IMG/VR virus record: IMGVR_UViG_3300034092_004324
Coordinates: 1-64,000 of that record
Direction: 5' to 3' (one strand)
DNA length: 64,000 bases
Source of the DNA: a virus
The notes below the pieces were generated by a model. That model was not told the DNA's origin and ran no database searches. It saw nothing but the letters and a program-made list of their open reading frames with translations. Made by a program: the position numbers and the translations under genes. Below are positions 44,743-52,481 of this stretch, piece by piece; the first letter of the stretch is position 1; each line of letters begins with the position of its first letter.

Positions 44743-45312
44743 TCAAGATATTAAAGTTTCAAGTGATTTTTCAGTTAAAACTAAATATTTTGTTCTAACT
44801 TGTATTATTTTATCAAATTGTATTTCAAATAAGTTTCTTGAATTTTCTTTATCAAATATAATAGTTCCTTTAAATAAATAAGATAATTTATTTGTAGGTT
44901 TATTTTTTTGTTTAATACTAATTTCTTCAATTCTATATATATTAAAGTTACCATTTATTAAATCTTCTCTTATATCAATCAAATAAACAACTGATAATTT
45001 ATGTTTTAATATTTCCAATTCATTATATGAAAATGGATATATTCCTTCTATTAATTTTACATTTCCAATTTTTATTTCTGATGTATATTCTTTCCATTTA
45101 TGTTCAAGATGTTGTTTTCTAATATAACCATTTGAGGTTATAAATTTACCACTTCTTAAATCAATTTTTAATTTTTCTTTAAATATTATAGGTCTTTTTT
45201 GATGTTTGAAAAATAGGTAGGTATTATTTGGGTTATACCTACCTATTTTATCGTGTGCTTTCTTGAAAAGCTTACTTAAATCAAAAAGATGATTAGTCTT
45301 TTGAATTTTCAT
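44743..45312 (-). CDS. Hypothetical protein (189 aa)
   Basis: Basic, beta-rich, with no motifs I recognise (FFKHQKRPIIFKEKLKIDL near the start, TKYLVLTEKSLETL at the end). The C-terminal strand pattern is like that of the short MKRI proteins, so it may be a multi-unit relative (weak). Confidence 0.62.
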   Translation of the reverse strand: MKIQKTNHLFDLSKLFKKAHDKIGRYNPNNTYLFFKHQKRPIIFKEKLKIDLRSGKFITSNGYIRKQHLEHKWKEYTSEIKIGNVKLIEGIYPFSYNELEILKHKLSVVYLIDIREDLINGNFNIYRIEEISIKQKNKPTNKLSYLFKGTIIFDKENSRNLFEIQFDKIIQVRTKYLVLTEKSLETLIS

Positions 45313-45529
45313 AAAGTTTCAAAAAAGGATTGAAGACTGTTTGTGGAAACACCATGCAATCTTTATCCATTGGGAGATTGGTGTGTTTATCAGTAGTCAA
45401 CAAAGACTTTCCTTCTATAAGACGGAAATCTTTTTGTTTGTCGATTACCACAATTTGTCTTTCTTCCACTTCTGTTGCAAAATGACCTGCTGTGGAAGAC
45501 GCAGGAGCAACATTAATACCTCTTTTCAT
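45293..45529 (-). CDS. Hypothetical protein (78 aa)
   Basis: MKRGINVAPASSTAGHFATE followed by a small beta domain (KSLLTTDKHTNLPMDKD). Higher G+C than its neighbours at the 5' end. Unrecognised. Confidence 0.6.
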   Translation of the reverse strand: MKRGINVAPASSTAGHFATEVEERQIVVIDKQKDFRLIEGKSLLTTDKHTNLPMDKDCMVFPQTVFNPFLKLYENSKD

Positions 45530-45551
45530 TGTTTTGTTTTTTAAAAATTAA

Positions 45552-46742
45552 TTAATATTCATACTTCATTAATCCAAAATATTCATTACCTGAAAGTGAT
45601 ACAAGATCATCTTTTTCTGATTGACTTAAGTTTTTAAGTATTTCTGTTCCTTTAGGAGTAAAATTAGCTGAGAATATTTCTCCTTGTCTTTGAAGAGATG
45701 TTAAATGCTTTTTTAATTTACGTGGTATTCTGCACAAAGATGCTATTGCATCTTTAGCATTGTTATGTTCTGAAAATACCCCTAAAAAGAACATTCTGTC
45801 TGTTGAAGGACAAAAACATCTTACATAAGCAATTTCAACATCTTCTATTTGTCCTTTGAATAATGTATAAACACCTACGTTCATTGATTTTGTAGTTCCT
45901 TCTAAATACACAGGATCTTTTGTATCAACGTATGTGTCTTTTTCTGACAGATATTCTTTAAGATAATCAACTAAGAAAGTTCCTCCAAACTTTTCTTCGT
46001 AAAAATTTAGTACAGCACTTTTTATTTCTTCGTTTTGCTCTTTTACAAAGTCGCTAAACAAATAAGTCTTTTCAGACAAGCTTTTGTACAATTCAGCAGT
46101 AACGATTAAACCATTAATTGCATACAATTCATAGTCTTCAAATATTACAGATGGACCATTTATGTTATGTAATTGAAAGCTAGCGTTTCTACTGATAAAA
46201 CGAGGAAATTCACAGATTAAACAAACTTCTTCGTATTGGATGCTCATAAAACTTAATTTACTTGCATTTACTAAAAGTTTTAATCTTTGTTTCAATTCAT
46301 CGTCTAAAATATTTTTAAAGTTCTCATTAATGTAGTCATAATATCCTAACCAACTGAATTCATAGGATGAAATACTATAACTAAAGTTTTTGTAAGTAAA
46401 GTTAATATTGTCATTAGCGATGATATCATTAAGTTTATTTAAAAACTCTACATGATTTTTATCATCTATATCTTTACGAAACAATTTGTCGTATTTATCG
46501 TTTTCTAAGACATTTGCAAACTTTTGCATTTGTCTTGGTGATGTACACTGTATTACTAATGGTCTTTTATACTCCAAAGCTTCATACAAATCACCAATTC
46601 TTTTTGTCTTTTCTTCATGAGAAATCTTTTTATTTTCTTCATAAAGCTGGTATTTGAATACAAAGTCTAACCACTTTTCAGAAAACACTTCAATATTGGC
46701 TTCCTGTTCTGGTGTTAACTTGGTTATTTTTTCGTTTGACAT
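45552..46742 (-). CDS. DUF6745-like hypothetical protein (396 aa)
   Basis: The central FQLHNINGPSVIFEDYELYAINGLIV matches the H-N-x-x-G-P-(A/S) ... Y-x-x-x-G block of DUF6745-like proteins. A helical N-terminus and a C-terminal domain with CFCPSTDRMFFLGVFSE, which may correspond to the conserved crAss-like phage protein module. Biochemical role unknown. Largest gene of this region. Confidence 0.65.
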   Translation of the reverse strand: MSNEKITKLTPEQEANIEVFSEKWLDFVFKYQLYEENKKISHEEKTKRIGDLYEALEYKRPLVIQCTSPRQMQKFANVLENDKYDKLFRKDIDDKNHVEFLNKLNDIIANDNINFTYKNFSYSISSYEFSWLGYYDYINENFKNILDDELKQRLKLLVNASKLSFMSIQYEEVCLICEFPRFISRNASFQLHNINGPSVIFEDYELYAINGLIVTAELYKSLSEKTYLFSDFVKEQNEEIKSAVLNFYEEKFGGTFLVDYLKEYLSEKDTYVDTKDPVYLEGTTKSMNVGVYTLFKGQIEDVEIAYVRCFCPSTDRMFFLGVFSEHNNAKDAIASLCRIPRKLKKHLTSLQRQGEIFSANFTPKGTEILKNLSQSEKDDLVSLSGNEYFGLMKYEY

Positions 46743-46795
46743 CTTTTTTGTTGTTTTTTTTGATTAAAACTTAGCAGTTTTAAATAGTGTAAAAA

Positions 46796-46936
46796 TCAAT
46801 TGAAATAGATTGAAAGAGTATGATATCTTTTAAACATTTCACTTAATATCTGATAGTTAATACTTTTAGAAATTTTAGAATCAAAATGTTTAATATTATC
46901 GTTATAGATAATATTATTTATATTTATTTTTCTCAT
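46796..46936 (-). CDS. Tiny protein (46 aa), M(K/R)KI family
   Basis: MRKININNIIYNDNIKHFDS then QILSEMFKRYHTLSIYF. Overlaps the upstream gene by 23 nt. Same length class and opening as the array. Confidence 0.5.
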   Translation of the reverse strand: MRKININNIIYNDNIKHFDSKISKSINYQILSEMFKRYHTLSIYFN

Positions 46937-47135
46937 AATATTCTATGTCGTTATAAACAAATTTTTCTATTTCTGAATTTACTCCTTTTAAAATCTGTGC
47001 TATTGCTACAAATCTCATTAAAATAGGTAATTTATTACTTGTATTAACTTTAAATTGTTTTTTTACTTCAAGTGTAATACTTTGTATTAATGTTTGACGA
47101 TGTAATTCAGGGTCCATGTAATATAATTTTTTCAT
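46914..47135 (-). CDS. Small hypothetical protein (73 aa)
   Basis: MKKLYYMDPELHRQTLIQSI, helical, with a hydrophobic ILMRFVAIAQILKG segment. Start overlaps the upstream stop by 4 nt. Confidence 0.55.
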   Translation of the reverse strand: MKKLYYMDPELHRQTLIQSITLEVKKQFKVNTSNKLPILMRFVAIAQILKGVNSEIEKFVYNDIEYYEKNKYK

Positions 47136-47314
47136 ATTAAAAACTTCATTTCATTAACTTTAATTGAATGACGAATCTGAGATGATGCTATAAAACAAAG
47201 AGGTGTGTTTGTAATTTGCATTCTCATTGAATCATGAATACTATAATCTAATTGTAAAAGAATTGGTTTTTCTATTTTATTATAGATATTAAGTTTAGTT
47301 GATATATTATTCAT
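47132..47314 (-). CDS. Small hypothetical protein (60 aa)
   Basis: MNNISTKLNIYNKIEKPILL, later RMQITNTPLCFIASSQIRHS. Beta-like pattern; part of the tiny-gene array. Confidence 0.52.
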   Translation of the reverse strand: MNNISTKLNIYNKIEKPILLQLDYSIHDSMRMQITNTPLCFIASSQIRHSIKVNEMKFLI

Positions 47315-47316
47315 AA

Positions 47317-47493
47317 TTAATCATTATTAATTATATAGTTATGTCCATCATTTAAAGTTCCTCTTAATTGGCTACTTATTTTATGACTTGTTCCTACTTT
47401 AATTAAAAAAATAAGAATTGAATCAAATTTTAAATTTGATTTGGAAACAATTGGAGATTTTGCTGTTAATGTAGAACTACGTATTTTCTTCAT
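47317..47493 (-). CDS. Tiny protein (58 aa), MKKI family
   Basis: MKKIRSSTLTAKSPIVSKSN then FDSILIFLIKVGTSHKISSQ. F-x-I-L-I-F-L-I resembles the hydrophobic core of other array members. Confidence 0.5.
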   Translation of the reverse strand: MKKIRSSTLTAKSPIVSKSNLKFDSILIFLIKVGTSHKISSQLRGTLNDGHNYIINND

Positions 47494-47504
47494 AACTTAT
47501 GATT

Positions 47505-47627
47505 TTAATTAGTTTTTCTTATGTCATCATATAAATTATCAACTAATTGATTTAATAAGGTATAATTTATGTTATAAAGTTTATTTAAATTAATTATGTT
47601 ATCATTAAATGTATTTATTCTTTTCAT
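47505..47627 (-). CDS. Tiny protein (40 aa), MKRI family
   Basis: MKRINTFNDNIINLNKLYNI, ending YDDIRKTN. Overlaps the upstream gene by 4 nt (ATGA style). Shortest member. Confidence 0.45.
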   Translation of the reverse strand: MKRINTFNDNIINLNKLYNINYTLLNQLVDNLYDDIRKTN

Positions 47628-47815
47628 AATTGTTCATCTTTTAAAAAAGTAATTACACATCCATGTAGTTCAAAATCTGTTTTATAACCTATTTCTTCCT
47701 CAAGTTGATCACATAGTTGAATATATATTTTTTTAATTGTTTGAGAAAATATTCGATTAAGTATATCATTGTTTAATTGACAACTATCATTAACAAAGTT
47801 ATGTGCTCTTTCCAT
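47624..47815 (-). CDS. Small hypothetical protein (63 aa)
   Basis: MERAHNFVNDSCQLNNDILN, acidic C-terminal half (QLEEEIGYKTDFELHGCVIT). Heads the tiny-gene run; its leader (47816-47945) carries the GGAAGCCAAGAA motif and an AAGTT/AACTT hairpin. Confidence 0.55.
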   Translation of the reverse strand: MERAHNFVNDSCQLNNDILNRIFSQTIKKIYIQLCDQLEEEIGYKTDFELHGCVITFLKDEQL

Positions 47816-47945
47816 TGTTATAATTAAAAAACAAGTGTTAATATTTCTACTAACACTTGTTATGTTTTTGTCTATATTGTTCTTTATATTCTTTCCAAGT
47901 TATGTTTTAGAGACAACTTCTTGGCTTCCTTAATCCGGGAACAAT

Positions 47946-48323
47946 TTAATTGTTTGTCTGTACTGGCGGACTATTAGTCATCGTTGTCCAATTATTAGGC
48001 GGACTTGATGAAATTGAAACGGCACCAGTAGCATTATAAACTAAAACGTAATATGTTGTAGCATCATTATTAAACAATACAGTATAATAATCCATACTGT
48101 CTGTTTGCTGTAACACCGTCAACGTATTAGCATTTTGCGTTAAGTAGGAGAGCATATCACCTTGAGAAGTGAATGTAGTGAAATCTGAATGATATGACAC
48201 TTGTTGTGCTGAATCATTCATAGCGGTTAACGAGGTTTGTTCAACAGCATCTGTAGCAGAAGGTGGTGTACAACCTACAATTCCTGTAAATAACAGGAGA
48301 CAAATAATTAAAAGACTTCGCAT
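47946..48323 (-). CDS. Small lipoprotein (125 aa)
   Basis: MRSLLIICLLLFTGIVGCTPP is a lipoprotein signal with lipobox GIVGC. The mature part is S/T/Q/N-rich with a beta domain (TTYYVLVYNATGAVSISSSP). Probably anchored in the host outer membrane; superinfection exclusion is one possible role (inference). Preceded by a (TTTGTTTG)n-like tract at 48329-48358. Confidence 0.75.
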   Translation of the reverse strand: MRSLLIICLLLFTGIVGCTPPSATDAVEQTSLTAMNDSAQQVSYHSDFTTFTSQGDMLSYLTQNANTLTVLQQTDSMDYYTVLFNNDATTYYVLVYNATGAVSISSSPPNNWTTMTNSPPVQTNN

Positions 48324-48392
48324 AACTTTTTTTGTTTGTTTTGTTTGTTTTGTTTGTTAATATATATAATGAAAAAATTTTCAAGATATAAC

Positions 48393-48420
48393 AAAATTTA
48401 TTAGTCGGTTAATAAATTTT
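48393..48420 (-). terminator. Hairpin terminator after 48423-48818
   Basis: Perfect 11-bp A/T-rich stem AAAATTTATTA/TAATAAATTTT around a 6-nt loop, directly after the stop codon at 48423. Confidence 0.65.
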
Positions 48421-48422
48421 AA

Positions 48423-48818
48423 TTATACTGTAACGCTGCTTTCTTTTACAATGTTTAAATATTCTTCTTCACTAATCAGTTCTGTAATGTTCTTAAAATC
48501 GTTAAGTGTTGATTTCCAATCTCTTGATTGTTCTCTTGATGGATTTTTAGATCCATTGTAAGAAGAAATTGGATTTCTAAATCCTTGAATTCTGTTTGCT
48601 AAATTATGAAACACTTTTCCAGTTAATTGAAAATTCTCAATGTTTAAGTTAACGTTGATTGGTTTATTAACTGCACGACCTGTGGCAATTAAAAAACCTT
48701 TCTTTCTTGAAAAATTTGGTTCTTGATTTGACTTATTAGATAAGCCAATCTGTAAGGTGTTATCAGTAACATTCATTGCTACTGTACACCCTTGTGCTAA
48801 AAAGTGTTTAACTTTCAT
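48423..48818 (-). CDS. Hypothetical protein (131 aa)
   Basis: N-terminal beta part (FLAQGCTVAMNVTDNTLQIG) and a helical, basic C-terminal half (YNGSKNPSREQSRDWKSTLN). No family recognised. Paired with the 306-aa gene upstream. Confidence 0.68.
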   Translation of the reverse strand: MKVKHFLAQGCTVAMNVTDNTLQIGLSNKSNQEPNFSRKKGFLIATGRAVNKPINVNLNIENFQLTGKVFHNLANRIQGFRNPISSYNGSKNPSREQSRDWKSTLNDFKNITELISEEEYLNIVKESSVTV

Positions 48819-48830
48819 TTGTTGTTGATA

Positions 48831-49751
48831 TTAATTGTTTGTTTCGTTAGTTAAAGCCTCATCCAAATATGATTGATCATCTTTTGTTCCCCATTTTGTA
48901 ATGATTCTACAAAGATTGTTTTTACAGTATTCAAATACAACAGGATCTTTAGGAACCTTGCGATTTTCTACTTCAAAAAATCCAAATTTAGATTTCTTTT
49001 TTAAATCTTTTAAATCAAAATGAGTTTCTGGAGCTGCAATAAATAATCCTGATTTATCAATTTTTTGAATTTTATCGTAACTGTATAATTTAGTTAAAAC
49101 TTTTTCGTTTAAACCTGGTTTTCCATCGATACCATCTTTTACTGCAACATAAGCCCAAGTATTATTTCCAGAATTAAACCATGATTCTAATGATATATAA
49201 GAAAAATTAATTCTTTTTAAATCATTAACTGTAAAAATTGGTTCTTTTTTACCAAACAAGTTTAAAAGATAATCACTTTTTAAACCAATAAGAACAACGC
49301 TATCACCTGCACTATGAATTTCATTTAATTTTTTAGTTCTTGAAATTTCTAATACATTCTTTTCAGGAATATCCATTATATAATTTTTCACTGGTGCATG
49401 AATTAAATTGTACTTTTTACAAATACGTTCTAATTCATCTACAGTAATAAATTTTTCTAAAGGATATGCCTGTTTTAGTTCATTGAATGTATTAAGTTGT
49501 TCTTTATTTGAATTTATTGATTGCTCAATAAATTTACTTTTCTCTTTTAATTCTTGATATTGTTTTACAGGTTCAGAAGCAATAAAACCTAATTTTATAA
49601 GTTCTGTTGCTTTTTTTTCAAGTTTTGATTCTGTAACTACTTGTAAATTGTTAAGAACGTTTTCACATTCTTTGATGATTTTTTCTTCTGCATCATCAAA
49701 TTCTTTATGAATTTGTTCAACAGTTGCTGGATGTTTTTTAAATGAAAACAT
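48831..49751 (-). CDS. Hypothetical protein with coiled coil (306 aa)
   Basis: Residues ~1-105 form a coiled coil (VEQIHKEFDDAEEKIIKECE, QYQELKEKSKFIEQSINSNK); the rest is a soluble domain (FITVDELERICKKYNLIHAP) similar to phage proteins of unknown function. Ends the string of larger genes before the structured region. Confidence 0.72.
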   Translation of the reverse strand: MFSFKKHPATVEQIHKEFDDAEEKIIKECENVLNNLQVVTESKLEKKATELIKLGFIASEPVKQYQELKEKSKFIEQSINSNKEQLNTFNELKQAYPLEKFITVDELERICKKYNLIHAPVKNYIMDIPEKNVLEISRTKKLNEIHSAGDSVVLIGLKSDYLLNLFGKKEPIFTVNDLKRINFSYISLESWFNSGNNTWAYVAVKDGIDGKPGLNEKVLTKLYSYDKIQKIDKSGLFIAAPETHFDLKDLKKKSKFGFFEVENRKVPKDPVVFEYCKNNLCRIITKWGTKDDQSYLDEALTNETNN

Positions 49752-49790
49752 GATTATTAAAATTTAATGATGGATGACAAGAGTAGGTAA

Positions 49791-49833
49791 AAATAAAGGA
49801 CTATATTTTTTAAATTTATATAATCCTTTATTT
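49791..49833 (-). terminator. Hairpin terminator after 49849-50292
   Basis: AAATAAAGGA and TCCTTTATTT form a 10-bp stem around a 23-nt A/T loop, followed on the minus strand by TTTTTACC. Confidence 0.7.
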
Positions 49834-49848
49834 AATTTGGTTGATCGA

Positions 49849-50292
49849 TTAAGAAGCAACAGACTTAGTCTTTGCTTTTACTTTTGTTGCCGGAGCCATC
49901 ATTTTCTCTTTTTGAGCCAATGCAATATCAGCTGGTTGAGAGAAGATTGTAATTGGATTAACCACATTGAGGTATTGAACCCCGGTCAATTCAATTTTAG
50001 TTGGCACTCCATTTTTGGTTTTGTAGTGCAACTCATTGGCTACAGTTTTAATTGGTCTTTTAGTTTTGCTGTCAAGCAAAAGTTCCCTGTTGGTTGACGC
50101 AGGATTAATCACATAGTGATTACGATCTGTTGGATCGTAGTTGTCATCACCACGCATTAAATTGCGGCATTTTTGTCCATCGCGATCAAGTAAGTTATAT
50201 TCAACAACGTTGAATAATTCTTTTTCATTGCGATCTTTGCCGAAACGATTTTTCTCTTCAGCAGTGTTTGGGTAAACCAAAATAATGTTCAT
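49849..50292 (-). CDS. Hypothetical protein (147 aa) with basic A/K tail
   Basis: MNIILVYPNTAEEKNRFGKD; beta-rich, with GVQYLNVVNPITIFSQPADI and an unstructured tail (MMAPATKVKAKTKSVAS). Notably richer in G+C than the tiny genes. Function unknown; the tail suggests nucleic-acid or chaperone contact (weak). Confidence 0.7.
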   Translation of the reverse strand: MNIILVYPNTAEEKNRFGKDRNEKELFNVVEYNLLDRDGQKCRNLMRGDDNYDPTDRNHYVINPASTNRELLLDSKTKRPIKTVANELHYKTKNGVPTKIELTGVQYLNVVNPITIFSQPADIALAQKEKMMAPATKVKAKTKSVAS

Positions 50293-50338
50293 AACTTTTT
50301 TTGTTTTAAATTGTTAAATTGTTGATTAAATAAAATTG

Positions 50339-50430
50339 TACACCACAGCGGACTCGAACCGCCAACATCTTTTACAAGACCTTCTGCCGAGCACTGTTTA
50401 ATGAAAAACAGCACATTGAAGTAATGGTGT
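50339..50430 (-). ncRNA. Aberrant tRNA-like RNA with hairpin inserted in the D loop
   Basis: Acceptor ACACCAT pairs with GTGGTGT (one G-U), discriminator A, no CCA. T arm GGCGG-TTCGAGT-CCGCT is canonical. D stem CTTC/GAAG encloses a 33-nt loop that contains a hairpin CTGTTT-TTCATT-AAACAG. Only 17 nt (GTCTTGTAAAAGATGTT) separate the D and T arms, where 23 are expected; no 5-bp stem with a 7-nt anticodon loop fits. Confidence 0.7.
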
Positions 50431-50668
50431 ATTGCTCCATACGTTTCTTCTATGATTTTATTTACGTCGATGAAATATCTCGCTACATGCTACAATTGAA
50501 TCTTGGGGATTCATTTCCAACTATTTTCACAGGAAATAATGTAACATGGTCACGGCAAAATATAAATTCTATAACTTACATGACCAGGGAAATAGATAAA
50601 CTGGTACTGGGTTATGTTGTTACCATCATTGAATTTGTGACGCTTTTTATTCAAAGAATACTTTGTAG
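50431..50668. other. Non-coding spacer between two tRNA-like elements
   Basis: No convincing gene; an open plus-strand frame here overlaps both RNA elements and has no operon partner. Hairpins: TGGTCATG/CGTGACCA (minus, about 50548-50596) and GAATC...GATTC (about 50499-50513). Confidence 0.5.
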
Positions 50669-50722
50669 TGACCCCGATAGGATTTGAACCTATAAAATCG
50701 CTCCCAACTGAGCTACGGAATC
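50669..50722 (-). ncRNA. Minimal tRNA-like RNA lacking the anticodon arm (54 nt)
   Basis: Acceptor GATTCCG pairs with CGGGGTC (two G-U), spacer TA, D arm GCTC-AGTTGG-GAGC, six-nt linker GATTTT, T arm ATAGG-TTCAAAT-CCTAT, discriminator A. Everything except the anticodon arm matches a normal tRNA, and the linker is too short to hold one. Confidence 0.78.
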
Positions 50723-50734
50723 ATATTATAAATT

Positions 50735-50822
50735 AAAAGAAAGGAGGGTAAAAAAAGAATAAAACTACTAAAACTTTCTTTCAAAACAACGAGATGTGTC
50801 AAATTAATCCCTCCTTTCTTTT
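50735..50822. repeat. Long hairpin 1 (14-bp arms)
   Basis: AAAAGAAAGGAGGG (50735-50748) and CCCTCCTTTCTTTT (50809-50822) are perfect inverted repeats 60 nt apart. With flanking T runs it may terminate the small gene at 50827-50958, but the loop is unusually long. Confidence 0.8.
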
Positions 50823-50826
50823 GTTT

Positions 50827-50958
50827 TTAGCCGTTAATTTTTGCGGCTAAGCTGTTGTTAAAAACACACATTTTTTTCTGAGCTTTTGTGAGCTTCATAC
50901 CAGATTCGCTTTTTTGAAGAATAATCTCCTCAATGCTTAATTGTTTTTTCTTAGCCAT
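50827..50958 (-). CDS. Small basic protein (43 aa)
   Basis: ATG 50958: MAKKKQLSIEEIILQKSESG, ending SLAAKING. The stop region forms TTAGCCG/CGGCTAA, a 7-bp hairpin that overlaps the last codons. Flanked by long hairpins on both sides, so it looks like a single-gene unit. Confidence 0.6.
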   Translation of the reverse strand: MAKKKQLSIEEIILQKSESGMKLTKAQKKMCVFNNSLAAKING

Positions 50959-50990
50959 ATATGTTGATGTAAAATTGTTTCTATTTAAAT

Positions 50991-51088
50991 AAACAAGCTC
51001 TCATCGCTCTATTAGAGCCTGTTTAACATTCCATATTATTTGATTTCCCTATTATGAGCGTGTCTATCAAATAATATTTGCTGGAATG
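50991..51088. repeat. Long hairpins 2a and 2b
   Basis: AAACA-a-GCTCT/AGAGC-c-TGTTT (50991-51001/51014-51024), followed by CATTCC...TATTATTTGAT pairing with ATCAAATAATA...GGAATG (51027-51044/51066-51088). Both lie in the leader of the gene at 50827-50958 and after the gene at 51120-51230. Confidence 0.7.
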
Positions 51089-51119
51089 ATTACCTTTTGG
51101 TTTTTTCATAAAAAAACTA

Positions 51120-51230
51120 TTAAAGGTCATTATCAAAAAAATTGTCTTTGTGCATTTTCCATGCAACGTAGAATACTGTAATGACAGATCCTATACAAAA
51201 AATAATTACTAACCATCCTAATAATTCCAT
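51120..51230 (-). CDS. Small membrane protein (36 aa)
   Basis: ATG 51230: MELLGWLVIIFCIGSVITVF then YVAWKMHKDN. A single membrane helix with a short charged C-terminus. Flanked by hairpins. Confidence 0.58.
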   Translation of the reverse strand: MELLGWLVIIFCIGSVITVFYVAWKMHKDNFFDNDL

Positions 51231-51250
51231 AGATGTAGTTTTAGAAGTTA

Positions 51251-51296
51251 AAAAAAGAACCAACAGAACAAATTATTAATAAGTCCTGTTGGGTTC
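51251..51296 (-). terminator. Intrinsic terminator after 51333-51551
   Basis: Minus strand GAACCcAACAG ... CTGTTGGTTC followed by TTTTTT: a 10-bp stem with one bulge and a U run. Confidence 0.75.
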
Positions 51297-51332
51297 ACGT
51301 ACTACGAGTAAAAAACTCGAAGATATTTATTT

Positions 51333-51551
51333 TTAGTAATCTTCATCAAGGTTTATACCACTTTGATAAAAATACAAAATAATTAATCCGAGTATTACTG
51401 GCATTTCTATAAGCCATATAATGCTATTTTGAATTTCTTTATAGTCTTCATTAAATAATAATGATAAGACATAATTGAAACCACAAAACATAGCAATTAA
51501 AGCCAGTGGTATTACTGTAAGACCAATGGTAACTAATAAAAAGTTTTTCAT
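51333..51551 (-). CDS. Small membrane protein (72 aa)
   Basis: Start at ATG 51551 (MKNFLLVTIGLTVIPLALIA); an upstream in-frame ATG at 51581 lies inside the neighbouring gene. Two membrane helices and an acidic end (QSGINLDEDY). Confidence 0.62.
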   Translation of the reverse strand: MKNFLLVTIGLTVIPLALIAMFCGFNYVLSLLFNEDYKEIQNSIIWLIEMPVILGLIILYFYQSGINLDEDY

Positions 51552-51553
51552 GA

Positions 51554-51883
51554 TTAAAATTTTGTTACTTCTGTTTTCCAAATGTTACCTTTTCCATCTT
51601 TAAAACTTTTTGTTTTAAAATAGAAACGATTACCCCAATCTTTTGCTGTTTTACAGCAGATAGCGGAGATAGACTTCATTGAGTAATCACTTGCGAGGAA
51701 TGAAATGGTTTCACCATTTTTCATTTTCTCCAATTGAAACCTCATTGATTCTGCTTTTCTTTTTTTTCTCTGTACTGTTTTATTTACAGTTTGAGATAAA
51801 TTAGATACCAGATTATCTTGATTAATAGTAATTCCTTCAGGAATTAAAATCTCAAGAGTGAAATTTAACACAATCTTCTTCAT
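51554..51883 (-). CDS. Hypothetical protein (109 aa)
   Basis: Central basic region (TVQRKKRKAESMRFQLEKMK) and NGETISFLASDYSMKSISAI, then KDWGNRFYFKTKSF. May be nucleic-acid binding with a helix-turn-helix-like middle, but no match is certain. Confidence 0.62.
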   Translation of the reverse strand: MKKIVLNFTLEILIPEGITINQDNLVSNLSQTVNKTVQRKKRKAESMRFQLEKMKNGETISFLASDYSMKSISAICCKTAKDWGNRFYFKTKSFKDGKGNIWKTEVTKF

Positions 51884-51919
51884 AGTTATATGTTTTTGAT
51901 TTATTTTGATTTGAAGTAG

Positions 51920-51993
51920 TAGAAATAACGAGACTCGAACTCGTAACCTACAGATTAGAAATCTGTTGCTCTATCCAATTAAGCTATATTTCT
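51920..51993 (-). tRNA. tRNA-Arg (anticodon TCT)
   Basis: Complete cloverleaf: acceptor AGAAATA/TATTTCT, TA, D arm GCTT-AATTGGATA-GAGC, anticodon arm ACAGA-TTTCTAA-TCTGT, variable AGGTT, T arm ACGAG-TTCGAGT-CTCGT, discriminator A, CCA not encoded. It reads AGA, a codon used heavily in this A+T-rich genome. It is the only normal tRNA in the window. Confidence 0.97.
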
Positions 51994-52004
51994 AAAAATA
52001 AAAG

Positions 52005-52157
52005 TCAATGTCTGCCACAACGTTGATATCCTCTTTTTTGTAGCTTTTTGTTCATTGAGTGATGTTTTTTGTAATCAAACCCACTTGAGTGCGATGCACA
52101 TGATGTTATTGATATAACTATCATTGTACAAATAACAATTGAAATGATTTTTTTCAT
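52005..52157 (-). CDS. Small lipoprotein (50 aa)
   Basis: ATG 52157: signal MKKIISIVICTMIVISITSC with lipobox SITSC at residue 20. The mature 31 residues are H/K/S-rich and basic, ending GYQRCGRH. A tiny envelope peptide of unknown role. Confidence 0.68.
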   Translation of the reverse strand: MKKIISIVICTMIVISITSCASHSSGFDYKKHHSMNKKLQKRGYQRCGRH

Positions 52158-52162
52158 TTCTT

Positions 52163-52324
52163 TTAATTTAAATGATGTAAAGATTGAAAACGTCTGTGTT
52201 TTTTGAAGAATTTAGCATCAACAGTAATTCTTTCTTTAACGCACATTGGATTACCATATTCATGATGAAATTGATCACCAAACATACAATAATCCACAAT
52301 AGTTGAAACTGTTAACTGTCTCAT
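52163..52324 (-). CDS. Small hypothetical protein (53 aa)
   Basis: ATG 52324: MRQLTVSTIVDYCMFGDQFH, then KERITVDAKFFKKHRRFQSL. Histidine-rich, basic end. Its leader holds hairpin 3. Confidence 0.52.
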   Translation of the reverse strand: MRQLTVSTIVDYCMFGDQFHHEYGNPMCVKERITVDAKFFKKHRRFQSLHHLN

Positions 52325-52357
52325 ATATTTGGGATTTAAAGTTGTTTAATTTGAAAA

Positions 52358-52406
52358 AAAAGCAACAACTTAGACATTGATATCATCTCTGAATGTTGTT
52401 GCTTTT
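52358..52406. repeat. Long hairpin 3 (12-bp arms)
   Basis: AAAAGCAACAAC (52358-52369) and GTTGTTGCTTTT (52395-52406) around 25 nt. U runs on both strands, so it can terminate transcription either way. Confidence 0.8.
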
Positions 52407-52481
52407 CTGAAGTCGTATTCCCTTTATCGTAAAGAACATCCCAAACACTATTAAGGAAACATCGACGTTTTTAATTTTTTG

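Noticed and set aside
48329-48358. TTTGTTTG microsatellite-like tract as a promoter
   Set aside because: It contains many TTTG words but no TAnnTTTG box at the right spacing; probably only the unstructured leader of the lipoprotein gene.
50424-50687. 87-codon plus-strand open frame between the tRNA-like elements
   Set aside because: It overlaps both RNA elements, runs against all neighbouring genes and has no promoter or start context.
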